34,874 nucleotides of DNA, from contig JAJYLV010000013.1 of assembly GCA_021787445.1 (NCBI GenBank), positions 1-34,874 on the forward strand, read 5' to 3'. A program made the position numbers and the translations under genes. Below are positions 1 through 7,693 of the stretch, in pieces. The stretch is from Chloroflexota bacterium. GTDB lineage: Bacteria > Chloroflexota > Limnocylindria > P2-11E. Every line of letters starts with the position of its first letter. Within the stretch, counting starts at the first letter, position 1. The notes beneath the pieces are model-generated. The model did no database searches. It had not been told where the DNA came from and saw only the letters and a program-made list of their open reading frames with translations.

Positions 1-438
1 CTCACCGCCCTCGGGCGATATGGCGGCGGTCTCGGCGGCGGCGACGAGTCGACGGCGATCTTCGGCGGCGCCGGACCGACCGCTGCCCCGGCCGCCGCGC
101 CGGCCGGGGCGAGCGCGCCGCGCGCCGCCTCCGCGACGCGGCCGCCCGCGCCCCAGGTACCCGGCGCGTTCGCCGCAGCGAGCCCCACCGCGCTGAATGG
201 GAGCGCCGCAGCGACGGCCGCGCCCAAGGCCGCGCCCGCTCCCGGGACGACGCCTGCTCTCGCACCGTCAGCCGCGTCCGGAAAAGAGCTCGCGCGATCC
301 ACCGGCGTCGCGACGGCGCAGCACGTCGTCGTGCTCGACCGCTCCGGCCCGCTGCTCGAGCCGCTCTTCTGGCTCGGCCTCGCGGTGATCGCGGCGGTCG
401 TCGCCATCGCGGCGCATCGCCGTCTGCGGGTGGGCTAA
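1..438 (+). CDS. C-terminal part of an unrecognised membrane-anchored protein
   Basis: An open frame runs in from the left edge and ends at TAA 436-438; the start lies outside the window. The 145 visible residues begin with a Gly-rich stretch, continue as a long Ala/Pro/Ser/Thr low-complexity linker (roughly residues 25-100), and end with one hydrophobic helix (LFWLGLAVIAAVVAIAA) followed by a short basic tail HRRLRVG. That is the layout of an exported or surface protein held by a C-terminal membrane anchor with a cytoplasmic Arg-rich end. No catalytic domain is visible, so the function cannot be named. polA follows after 16 nt on the same strand but has its own promoter-like hexamer. The frame is supported by strong G/C bias at codon third positions. 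Confidence 0.6.
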   Translation, partial: LTALGRYGGGLGGGDESTAIFGGAGPTAAPAAAPAGASAPRAASATRPPAPQVPGAFAAASPTALNGSAAATAAPKAAPAPGTTPALAPSAASGKELARSTGVATAQHVVVLDRSGPLLEPLFWLGLAVIAAVVAIAAHRRLRVG

Positions 439-442
439 GAAA

Positions 443-448
443 TATCCT
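443..448 (+). promoter_or_regulatory. -10-like hexamer before polA (leaderless arrangement)
   Basis: TATCCT lies 6 nt before the polA GTG. At this distance transcription would start at or next to the start codon. The TGAGG at 448-452 is too close to the GTG to be a normal Shine-Dalgarno. No clear -35 box is seen. Confidence 0.4.
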
Positions 449-454
449 GAGGCG

Positions 455-3181
455 GTGGCCGAGCGCCTCCTCCTCGTCGACACCAACAGCCTCATCTACC
501 GCGGGTACTTCGCGATCCCTCCGCTCACGACGACGAAGGGTGAGCTCTCCAACGCGACGTTCGGCTTCGCGTCGATCCTCCTGAAGGCGTTCGAGCAGGT
601 CCACCCCGAGCACGTCGCGGCGGCGATGGATCTCCCGCAGCCGACGTTCCGTCACGAGCGCGACAAGACGTACAAGGCGACGCGGCGTCCGATGCCCGAC
701 GACCTCCGGCCGCAGATCGAGCGGTGCAAAGAGTTCCTCGCCGCCATGGGCATCCCGGTCTACGCGCTTCCCGGCTACGAGGCGGACGACGTCATCGGCG
801 CGCTCGCGAAGCAGGCCGAGGCGGCGGGCCTCGACGTCATGATCCTCTCGGGCGACCTCGACACGCTCCAGCTCGTGACGCCGCACGTGAAGCTCATGAC
901 GACGCGGCAGGGGTTCCAGAACACGGTCATCTACGACGAGGCGGCGATCAGGGACCGCTTCGGGCTGCGCCCCGATCAGATGGTCGAGTACAAGGCGTTC
1001 AAGGGCGACACGACGGACAACATACCCGGCGTCCCGGGGGTCGGCGAGAAGACCGCGTCGAAGCTCGTCGCGGAGCACGGGACCGTCGAGGGCGTCTACG
1101 AGGACGTCGCCCTCTATCCGGATCGGCTGCGCAAGGCGCTCGAAGAGCACCGCGGCCAGGTCTTCGCCAGCCGCGAGCAGGCGCGCATCGTCACCGACCT
1201 TCCCGTCGCGCTCGAGCTCGAGCGGACGCGCTTCGGTCCCTACGACCGTCCCACGGTCCTCGAGCTGTTCCGCGAGCTCGAATTCCGCAGCCTCGTCCCG
1301 CGCCTCCCTCCGGCCGACGGCAACGTCGCGGCCGCGCCCGCGAGGCCGGCCGCGCCCGCGCGCGGCGGGCAGCTCTCGCTCGGGCTCGACGCCGCTCCCA
1401 CCGTGGACGAGCTCGAGACGACCGTGGTCGCGCCTGAGGGCGTCGACGATGCCGTGCGCGCGCTCCGCGCGCCGGGGACGATGGCTCTATTCGCCGACGT
1501 CGACACGGGCGGACGGCACCCCGTCCTCGTCGGCCTCGGGCTCGCGTCACCCGACGCGCGCTGGTACCTGCCCGCGGAGGGGCCGCTGCCCGCCGCCGCC
1601 GACGCGCTCTTGCGCGACGAGGGGGTGCGGGTCGCGGTGCACGACGCGAAGACGGCGCGGCGCGCGCTGCGACGACAGGGGAGCGACCTCGCCGGCGTCG
1701 TGATGGACACGATGCTCGCGTCGTACCTCACGAACGCGAGCCGCCGACAGCACCTGCTCGACGACGTCGCGCAGGAGCGCCTTGGGGTGCACGTTCCCGC
1801 GCTCCCGGCGCCCGATCGCAAGGACCCGAGCCGCGTCCCGACGCTCGAGGAGCGTGCCGCGCGCGCAGGCGCGTCGGCGGCGGCGACGCTGCGGCTCGCG
1901 GGTCTTTTCGACGCCGACATCGATCGTCTCGGCCTGGCGACGCTGTTCCGCGAGGTCGAGCTGCCCCTCGTCGACGTCCTCATCGACATGGAGGAGAACG
2001 GCATCGCCGTCGACGTGCCCTACCTCGGGGAGCTCGCCCGCGAGTTCCGCCAGGAGGTCGACCGCATCGAGCGCGAGGCGCACGCGGCGGTCGGCCACGA
2101 GTTCGGGATCACGTCGCCCAAGCAGCTCGAGCAGCTCCTCTTCACCGAGCTCAAGCTGCCGCGCGGGCGCCGGACGAAGACGGGGTACTCGACCGACGCG
2201 GCGGTCCTCGAGGATCTGCGCGGGACGCATCCCGTCGTCGAGGAGATCCTCGAGCACCGCGAGGTCGAGAAGCTGCGGACGACGTACGCCGAGGGGCTCG
2301 CGCCCCTCGTCGATCCCACCACGCACCGCATCCACACGACCTTCGAGCAGACCGTCGCCGCGACCGGACGCCTCTCGTCGCGCTCGCCGAACCTTCAGAA
2401 CATCCCCATCCGCACGCCGCTCGGGCGGCGCATCCGCCGCGCGTTCGTCGCCGGCGCTCCCGGCCGCGCCCTCGTCGCCGCCGACTACTCGCAGATCGAG
2501 CTGCGCATCCTCGCGCACGTCACGCAGGACCCCGGGCTCATCGAGGCCTTCCACCACGGCGTCGACGTCCACCGCCGCACGGCGGCGGCGGGGTTCCGCG
2601 TCAGCGAGGAGGACGTGACGCGCGAGATGCGCGACGTCGCGAAGATGCTGAACTTCGGCATCGCCTACGGCATGACGGACTTCGGCCTCGCGGCGCGGAT
2701 GGGGATGGGCCGCGAGGAGGCGGCGCGCTTCATCGACGAGTACTTCAAGCGCTATCCCCACGTGCGACGCTACGCGATCGAGACGAAGGAGTTCTGCGAG
2801 AGCAACGGCTACGTCGAGACGCTGCTCGGCCGTCGCCGCTACATCCCGGACATGACGAGCCCCAACCGCTCGATCCGCAACGCGGCGGAGCGGATGGCCA
2901 TCAACATGCCGATCCAAGGGACGGCCGCGGACATCATGAAGATCGCGATGATCCGCGTCCGCGACCGGCTCCGGGAGAGCGGGCTCGACGCGCTCCTCGT
3001 CCTCCAAGTCCACGACGAGCTCGTGCTCGACGTCGCGCATGACGACGTCGACGCGATCGCCGCGCTCGTCGCGATGCAGATGTCGGCCGCCTACGACCTC
3101 GACGTGCCGCTCGTCGTCGACGTCCGCACCGGTGCGAACTGGGAGGAGATGACGAAGCTCCCCATAACGGCGCGCGCGTAG
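455..3181 (+). CDS. polA: DNA polymerase I
   Basis: Fills gaps and removes RNA primers or damaged strands during replication and excision repair. The 908-residue product has three parts. The N-terminal 5'-3' nuclease (about 1-290) shows DTNSLIYRGYFA, EADDVIGALA, SGDLDTLQLV and GDTTDNIPGVPGVGEKTA. A middle 3'-5' exonuclease-like domain (about 320-500) is followed by the polymerase domain with motif A DYSQIELR (D677), an O-helix with R, K, F and Y in the usual spacing (KMLNFGIAYGM) and motif C QVHDE (H853). The proofreading site looks degraded: exo I is D-V-D rather than D-x-E, the exo II Asp (about 418) remains, and the exo III Tyr/Asp pair near residues 471-480 is missing. Proofreading is therefore probably absent, as in Taq-type enzymes. 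The GTG start gives the canonical N-terminus. Its TAG stop overlaps the mutM GTG by one base. Confidence 0.97.
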   Translation: MAERLLLVDTNSLIYRGYFAIPPLTTTKGELSNATFGFASILLKAFEQVHPEHVAAAMDLPQPTFRHERDKTYKATRRPMPDDLRPQIERCKEFLAAMGIPVYALPGYEADDVIGALAKQAEAAGLDVMILSGDLDTLQLVTPHVKLMTTRQGFQNTVIYDEAAIRDRFGLRPDQMVEYKAFKGDTTDNIPGVPGVGEKTASKLVAEHGTVEGVYEDVALYPDRLRKALEEHRGQVFASREQARIVTDLPVALELERTRFGPYDRPTVLELFRELEFRSLVPRLPPADGNVAAAPARPAAPARGGQLSLGLDAAPTVDELETTVVAPEGVDDAVRALRAPGTMALFADVDTGGRHPVLVGLGLASPDARWYLPAEGPLPAAADALLRDEGVRVAVHDAKTARRALRRQGSDLAGVVMDTMLASYLTNASRRQHLLDDVAQERLGVHVPALPAPDRKDPSRVPTLEERAARAGASAAATLRLAGLFDADIDRLGLATLFREVELPLVDVLIDMEENGIAVDVPYLGELAREFRQEVDRIEREAHAAVGHEFGITSPKQLEQLLFTELKLPRGRRTKTGYSTDAAVLEDLRGTHPVVEEILEHREVEKLRTTYAEGLAPLVDPTTHRIHTTFEQTVAATGRLSSRSPNLQNIPIRTPLGRRIRRAFVAGAPGRALVAADYSQIELRILAHVTQDPGLIEAFHHGVDVHRRTAAAGFRVSEEDVTREMRDVAKMLNFGIAYGMTDFGLAARMGMGREEAARFIDEYFKRYPHVRRYAIETKEFCESNGYVETLLGRRRYIPDMTSPNRSIRNAAERMAINMPIQGTAADIMKIAMIRVRDRLRESGLDALLVLQVHDELVLDVAHDDVDAIAALVAMQMSAAYDLDVPLVVDVRTGANWEEMTKLPITARA

Positions 3182-4074
3182 TGCCCGAGCTACCCGAGGT
3201 CGAGACGATCGCCCGGCAGCTCCGCGGGCTGATCGTGGGCCGGACCATCGCGCACTTCCGCTCCGACTGGCGCCGCCTCACCGAGCCGGAGCCGGCGGAC
3301 CTCTTCGCCGCGCGCCTCGCCGGCCGCGCCATCCGCGGCGTGCGGCGGCGCGGCAAGCTCGTCGTGATGGACCTCGACGACGGGGAGGCGCTCATCGTCT
3401 CGCTGCGCATGACGGGCCAGCTTCTGTTCCGCGAGAAGGAGGTGGAGGCGCACCCGTACCGGCGCGCGCACATCGCCTTCACCGACGGGACCGCGCTCGA
3501 GTTCGCGGATACGCGCAAGTTCGGGCGGATGGCGATCGTCGACGCGACCGCGCTGGACGGCGCGACGCACGCGCCGCGCAGGGTCGGCGAGCCCCTCCAC
3601 CGCTTCCTCGGCGTCGAGCCGCTCTCGCGCGCGTTCACCGTCCGCTGGCTGCGCGACTTCCTCGCGCGGCGCGGCCGCTCCGCGATCAAGCCGCTCCTCC
3701 TGGACCAGACGGGCATCGCGGGAGTGGGCAACATCTACGACATCGAGGCGCTGTGGCGGGCGCGGATCCACCCGCTACGCACCGCCGGCTCGCTGGCCGA
3801 CGACGAGGTCGGGCGCCTTCACGAGGCGCTGCGCTGGGTCCTGCGCAAGGGCATCCGCTACGGCGGCGCGACGCGACGGGACTACCGTGATGCGCGAGGG
3901 AAGGAAGGGCGCATGCAGCGCGAGTTCAACGTCTACGACCGCGCCGGCGACCCGTGCCCCCGGTGCGGCGCCGAGATCGTCCGCACGGTGGTCGGCGGTC
4001 GCGGGACATTCCACTGCCCGCGCTGCCAGCGGCTGCCGCGCGGCGCGGCTCGCCCCGCTCGGTCGCGCGCTTGA
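3181..4074 (+). CDS. mutM: Formamidopyrimidine-DNA glycosylase (MutM/Fpg)
   Basis: Bifunctional base-excision enzyme that removes 8-oxoguanine and formamidopyrimidines and cuts the abasic site. The N-terminus PELPEVETIARQL gives the catalytic Pro2 and Glu3 (Pro1/Glu2 after Met removal). The conserved Lys sits in RRGKLVVMDL near residue 59, and the H2TH region carries QTGIAGVGNIYD, a slight variant of the usual GxGNIYADE. The C-terminus has a complete four-Cys zinc finger (CPRCG, then FHCPRCQ with the GRGTF loop). Length 297 residues is slightly long because of a basic tail after the finger. The GTG start shares one base with the polA stop, so the two are translationally coupled. The polA-mutM pairing is widespread (for example in Bacillus, where coaE is also close). 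Confidence 0.97.
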   Translation: MPELPEVETIARQLRGLIVGRTIAHFRSDWRRLTEPEPADLFAARLAGRAIRGVRRRGKLVVMDLDDGEALIVSLRMTGQLLFREKEVEAHPYRRAHIAFTDGTALEFADTRKFGRMAIVDATALDGATHAPRRVGEPLHRFLGVEPLSRAFTVRWLRDFLARRGRSAIKPLLLDQTGIAGVGNIYDIEALWRARIHPLRTAGSLADDEVGRLHEALRWVLRKGIRYGGATRRDYRDARGKEGRMQREFNVYDRAGDPCPRCGAEIVRTVVGGRGTFHCPRCQRLPRGAARPARSRA

Positions 4075-6035
4075 GCGTCCTCTCGGTCCAGGCGCTCGCG
4101 AAGCGCTACGGCGAGCGCCTCCTCTTCAGCGGCGTGTCGTTCCGGCTTGCGTACGGGGACCGTGTCGCCCTCGTCGGCCCGAACGGCACCGGCAAGTCGA
4201 CGCTCCTGCGCATCGCCGCGGGGCGCGACGAGCCCGACGAGGGCAACGTCGCCGTCGCGCGCGGCACGCGCATCGGCCTCCTCGAGCAGGAGACGCTCCT
4301 CGACGTCGAGGGGACGGTCGAGGAGCGCGCCCGCGACGCGGGCGCGCATATCCGCGAGCTCGAGGCTGAGATGCGCGCTCTCGAGCCACGGCTCGCGGGC
4401 GGCGACCCCGAGGTCCTCGCCCGCTACGCCGACGTCCAGCACCACTTCGAGCACGCGGGCGGGTACGACCTCGACGCGACCGTGAAGCGGGTCCTCGACG
4501 GGCTCGGCCTCGCGGCGCTGACCGGCCGCCTGGTGCGCACGCTCTCCGGCGGCGAGAGGACGCGCCTCGGCCTCGCGCGGCTCCTCCTCGACGACCCCGA
4601 CCTCATGCTCCTCGACGAGCCGACGAACCACCTCGACATCGCCGCGCTCGAATGGCTCGAGCGGTTCCTCGTCGAGCGCAACGCGACGGCGCTCGTCGTC
4701 TCGCACGACCGCTGGTTCCTCGACCGCGTGACGTCGCGCACGCTCTCGTTCGAGCGCGGCACCGTCGTCGAGTACCGGGGGTCGTATTCGCATTACGCGC
4801 GGCAGCGCGCGGACCGCGACGCCGCCCTTGCGAAGGCCTCGGAGCGGCAGGCCGAGGAGATCGCGCGGACCGAGGAGTTCATCCGCCGCTACGGCGCGGG
4901 TCAGCGCTCGAAGGAGGCGCGCGGACGCGCGAAGAGGCTCTCGCGCGTGGAGCGCATCGCCGCACCCGAGCGGCTGGCCGCGCACTCCTGGCGCCTTGAG
5001 GCCGCGCACATGGCGAGCGACACCGTCGTCGACGCGACTCCGCTCGCCGTCGGGCACGCCGCGACGCCCATCCTCCACACGCCGCGCCTCCGCATCGGGC
5101 GCGGCGCGCGCGTCGCGGTCGTCGGGCCGAACGGCGCTGGTAAGACGACGCTCGTGCGCACCCTCATTGGCGAGCTCCCGCCCATCGAGGGTTACGTCGC
5201 GAGCGCGCCGACGGCTCGCGTCGCGTACCTCGCGCAGGCGCAGCAGGGGCTGATGAGCGGCAGCGTGCTCGAGGCGCTGCGCGACGCGTCCGGCCTCGCC
5301 GAGCAGGCCGCGCGCGACCTCCTCGCACGCTTCCTCTTCCGCGGCGAGGAGGTCTTCCGCGACGTCGCCGTCCTCTCCGGCGGCGAACGCACCCGGCTCG
5401 CCCTCGCGCGTCTCGCCGCGCGCGAGGCGAACCTGCTCGTCCTCGACGAGCCGACGAACCACCTCGACGTTCCCGCGCGCGAGGCGCTCGAGTCCGTCAT
5501 CCTCGACTACGACGGGACGATCGTCCTGGTCAGTCACGACCGCTACCTCATCGACAAGCTCGCCACCGAGGTGTGGCTGGTCGAGGAGGGCACGCTCACG
5601 CGGCACGAGGGGAACTGGACGAGCCTGCAGCGCGAGCGTGCGGATCGCGAGCGCGCGAGCGAGGCGGCCGCTCGGCAAGGCCGCCTCCCGCCGCGATCGC
5701 TCGCGGGTCGGCCGTCGGCGCGCCCTGCACCAGGCTCGTCGGCGTCCACCAAGGAACGGCGGCGCGCACGGCCGGAACGACCCGCAGCGCGATCGCGGCT
5801 CGCGGCGGCCGCCTCGCGGCCGCCCGAAGCCGGCGGGAGGCGGCAAAGCCGAGCGCGCGCGCTCGAACACCGCATCACCGAGCTAGAGGAGCGCATCAAG
5901 ACGCTCGAGCAGCGGCTCGCCGACGTCGCTCAGAGCGGCAACTACATGGAGACGCGCCGCGTCGGCGAGGAGCACGCCAGCCTCGAGAAAGCCCTCAAGG
6001 ACCTCTACGACGAGTGGGCGAGGGAGGGATCGTGA
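4071..6035 (+). CDS. ABC-F family ATPase (Uup/EttA-like)
   Basis: Cytoplasmic tandem-ATPase of the ABC-F group, whose members act on the ribosome (translation factors, antibiotic protection) or, for Uup, on DNA or ribosomes; they are not transporters. The first cassette has Walker A GPNGTGKST, signature LSGGERTRLGLARLL and LLDEPTNHLD. The second has GPNGAGKTT, LSGGERTRLALARLAA and VLDEPTNHLD. The inter-domain linker is rich in Arg/Lys. The C-terminus carries a coiled coil (about residues 600-654) typical of Uup, preceded by an Arg/Pro/Ala low-complexity stretch. TTG 4071 is chosen because it gives SVLSVQALAKRYGER, the normal ABC-F start, and overlaps the mutM stop as TTGA; frame upstream of this has no homology-like sequence. 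About 654 residues. It sits between mutM and coaE in one operon. Confidence 0.93.
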   Translation: MSVLSVQALAKRYGERLLFSGVSFRLAYGDRVALVGPNGTGKSTLLRIAAGRDEPDEGNVAVARGTRIGLLEQETLLDVEGTVEERARDAGAHIRELEAEMRALEPRLAGGDPEVLARYADVQHHFEHAGGYDLDATVKRVLDGLGLAALTGRLVRTLSGGERTRLGLARLLLDDPDLMLLDEPTNHLDIAALEWLERFLVERNATALVVSHDRWFLDRVTSRTLSFERGTVVEYRGSYSHYARQRADRDAALAKASERQAEEIARTEEFIRRYGAGQRSKEARGRAKRLSRVERIAAPERLAAHSWRLEAAHMASDTVVDATPLAVGHAATPILHTPRLRIGRGARVAVVGPNGAGKTTLVRTLIGELPPIEGYVASAPTARVAYLAQAQQGLMSGSVLEALRDASGLAEQAARDLLARFLFRGEEVFRDVAVLSGGERTRLALARLAAREANLLVLDEPTNHLDVPAREALESVILDYDGTIVLVSHDRYLIDKLATEVWLVEEGTLTRHEGNWTSLQRERADRERASEAAARQGRLPPRSLAGRPSARPAPGSSASTKERRRARPERPAARSRLAAAASRPPEAGGRRQSRARALEHRITELEERIKTLEQRLADVAQSGNYMETRRVGEEHASLEKALKDLYDEWAREGS

Positions 6036-6664
6036 CCGCATACCTCGTTGGGCTGACGGGGCAGATGGGCGCCGGCAAGACCACCGTCGCGCAGATGCTG
6101 CGCGAGCTTGGCGCCAAGGTGCTCGACGCCGACGCGATCGCGCACCAGGAGCAGAGCCGCGGGACCGTCGGCTACAGCGCGATCGTCCAGCGCTTCGGCA
6201 CGGGCATCCTCGGCGAGGACAAGGAGATCGACCGGCAGAAGCTCGCGTCCGAGGTCTTCTCGGACCCGCGCAAGCTCACCGATCTCGAGCGCATCCTCCA
6301 CCCGCGTGTCGTCGCGCGCGTGCTCGAGGCTCGGTCGATGCTCCCCGACGACGGCATCCTCGTCGTCGAGGCGATCAAGCTCCTCGAGTCGGCGCTGCGG
6401 CGGTCGTACGACGAGGTGTGGATCGTCGTCGCGCCGCACTACGTGCTGCTCGAGCGGCTGAAGGGCCGCGGCGTGTCTGAGGCGGAGGCGGAGGCGCGGC
6501 TGCGGCACCAGCGGAGCGAGGCCGACTTCCGCGCGCACGCGGACGTCGTCATCGAGAACGGCGCGGACCGCGAGGCCACCCGCGGCCAGGTCCGCGCCGC
6601 GTACGCGAAGGCGCGGGCTACGGCGTCGGCAAGGGCTTCACGCGCTCGGGGATCGGGAACTTGA
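6032..6664 (+). CDS. coaE: Dephospho-CoA kinase
   Basis: Catalyses the last step of coenzyme A synthesis, phosphorylating the 3'-hydroxyl of the dephospho-CoA ribose. The GTG start overlaps the ABC-F stop (GTGA). The protein opens with YLVGLTGQMGAGKTTVAQML, a P-loop as in the family, followed by LGAKVLDADAIAH (substrate-binding Asp), the LHPRV segment and a lid-like KGRGVSEAEAEARLRHQ. About 210 residues, with an Ala/Arg-rich tail that is longer than usual. The last 47 bp overlap the convergent cpaB-like gene, so the tail is probably unconstrained by function. polA-mutM-coaE clustering is known in other bacteria and supports the call. Confidence 0.93.
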   Translation: MTAYLVGLTGQMGAGKTTVAQMLRELGAKVLDADAIAHQEQSRGTVGYSAIVQRFGTGILGEDKEIDRQKLASEVFSDPRKLTDLERILHPRVVARVLEARSMLPDDGILVVEAIKLLESALRRSYDEVWIVVAPHYVLLERLKGRGVSEAEAEARLRHQRSEADFRAHADVVIENGADREATRGQVRAAYAKARATASARASRARGSGT

Positions 6665-7493
6665 ACTGCGTGTACACGCTCGAGAAGGTCGCGCCCGTCG
6701 TGTTCACGGCGCGGTCGTCCGTCGGCGCGCGCAGGAGGAGCTGGAGCGAGCCGCCCGCGGCCTGGATGTAGGCGAGGCGCTCGGCGAGCGCGGCGTCGAC
6801 GCGGATCGTGTAGACGGCCGCGTTCCGCGCGAGGATCTGGACCGGGCCGAGGATGATCTTGGCCACGGTGTCGCTCGTGATCGGGCTCTGCGGCGTCGTC
6901 GAGGAGCCCTGCGACGACGTCGTGCCCGTCGTCCCGCCGGTCGTCGTCTGCGTGCCCGTCGAGCACTGGGTGCCCGGCGTCGTGCCGTTGCCGATCTGCA
7001 GCTTCGCGCAGGGGTCGAACTGGAAGACGTACATGATGTCGACGTTGTCACCCGGGACGAGGATCCCGCCGACCGCGTTGTTGTCCGGCACCGAGATCGT
7101 CATGATCCGGTAGGCCGGAGATCCCGGCTCGACCGCGACGCCCGGGGGGAAGACCGTGAAGGCGCGCGAGGTCGGAGCGAATGTCTCCGTGATGATCGGC
7201 TCGCCGACGTAGACGGGCTGGATGAGGATCTTCCCGATCACTTCCTTCGGGTCCTTCACCGCCTTCGGCGGTACGTAGGCCTGCTCCATCTTCGCGACCT
7301 TGAGGTCCGCGGCGGTGATCGCCGTGCGGGCGGGGAGGTCGCGAGCGGCGACGATGACGTTCACGGTCGGCGGCGCCGCGGGTGCCGCCGCACCTTGCGC
7401 GCCCTGCACGACGACGAAGGTCGCGCCGAACGTGAGGAGCGCGAGCAGCACGCCAACGATGAGGATCAGTCGAGCGCGTCGCTTCGGATCCAT
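6618..7493 (-). CDS. cpaB: CpaB/RcpC-like Flp pilus assembly protein (SAF domain)
   Basis: Periplasmic or cell-surface component of Flp/Tad (type IVb) pilus machines, tethered by an N-terminal helix. The 291-residue product starts with basic MDPKRRAR, then one membrane helix [25 protein letters not shown] domain follows ([19 protein letters not shown], about 45-110), then an RcpC-type domain ([30 protein letters not shown]). A Thr/Gly/Ser/Gln-rich insert with two Cys (about 165-205) interrupts this domain, and the tail continues with [15 protein letters not shown] 7493 has a GAGGGAGGG Shine-Dalgarno-like run about 12 nt upstream (complement of 7506-7514). No other tad/cpa genes lie in the window, so it is either a remote or a solitary member. 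Confidence 0.85.
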   Translation of the reverse strand: MDPKRRARLILIVGVLLALLTFGATFVVVQGAQGAAAPAAPPTVNVIVAARDLPARTAITAADLKVAKMEQAYVPPKAVKDPKEVIGKILIQPVYVGEPIITETFAPTSRAFTVFPPGVAVEPGSPAYRIMTISVPDNNAVGGILVPGDNVDIMYVFQFDPCAKLQIGNGTTPGTQCSTGTQTTTGGTTGTTSSQGSSTTPQSPITSDTVAKIILGPVQILARNAAVYTIRVDAALAERLAYIQAAGGSLQLLLRAPTDDRAVNTTGATFSSVYTQFKFPIPERVKPLPTP

Positions 7494-7528
7494 CTTCGCT
7501 GTTGGCCCTCCCTCAGCTCGGCGCCAAG

Positions 7529-7534
7529 ACCCTA
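7529..7534 (-). promoter_or_regulatory. Possible -10 of the cpaB-like gene
   Basis: On the minus strand TAGGGT lies about 35 nt before the ATG, with the GAGGGAGGG ribosome-binding run between them. This would be a leadered transcript, unlike many genes in this window. No convincing -35 box. Confidence 0.25.
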
Positions 7535-7667
7535 GCTCAGTCGGGCGGTCGGCAGCCCGCCGTCCGCGGGGTCACGCCCCTGCCCCTCCAATCGGTCCAG
7601 GCGCACCGCGTTACGCGAGGTGCCCGGGACGTAGGATGGAGGTACGCCCGCGGCGGGGCGCGCTATC

Positions 7668-7679
7668 GAACGTCTGTTC
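7668..7679 (+). promoter_or_regulatory. LexA/SOS box (GAAC-N4-GTTC) before uvrB
   Basis: GAACGTCTGTTC is a perfect dyad of the GAAC-N4-GTTC class recognised by LexA (DinR) in Gram-positive-type bacteria; the flanking base gives CGAAC on the left. It ends 14 nt before the uvrB GTG and abuts the -10-like TAGGAT, so a bound repressor would block RNA polymerase. uvrB is a classic SOS gene, which makes the match biologically sensible. Whether this organism's LexA uses this motif cannot be told from the window because lexA is not here. Confidence 0.7.
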
Positions 7680-7685
7680 TAGGAT
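7680..7685 (+). promoter_or_regulatory. -10-like hexamer before uvrB
   Basis: TAGGAT directly follows the LexA-type box and lies 8 nt before the GTG start, the same spacing seen before other genes here. It implies a leaderless or nearly leaderless uvrB transcript. Confidence 0.4.
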
Positions 7686-7693
7686 GTGAGCCG

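Noticed and set aside
7526-7598. tRNA-like D-arm text (TAGCTCAGTCGG) followed by a GGGG...CCCC arm between cpaB-like and uvrB genes
   Set aside because: The acceptor halves do not pair, no GAGC closes the D-stem, there is no anticodon arm and no TTCRA T-loop.
7502-7693. N-terminal extension of UvrB to an upstream start
   Set aside because: The 64 extra residues have no UvrB similarity and would place the LexA-type box and -10 inside the gene.
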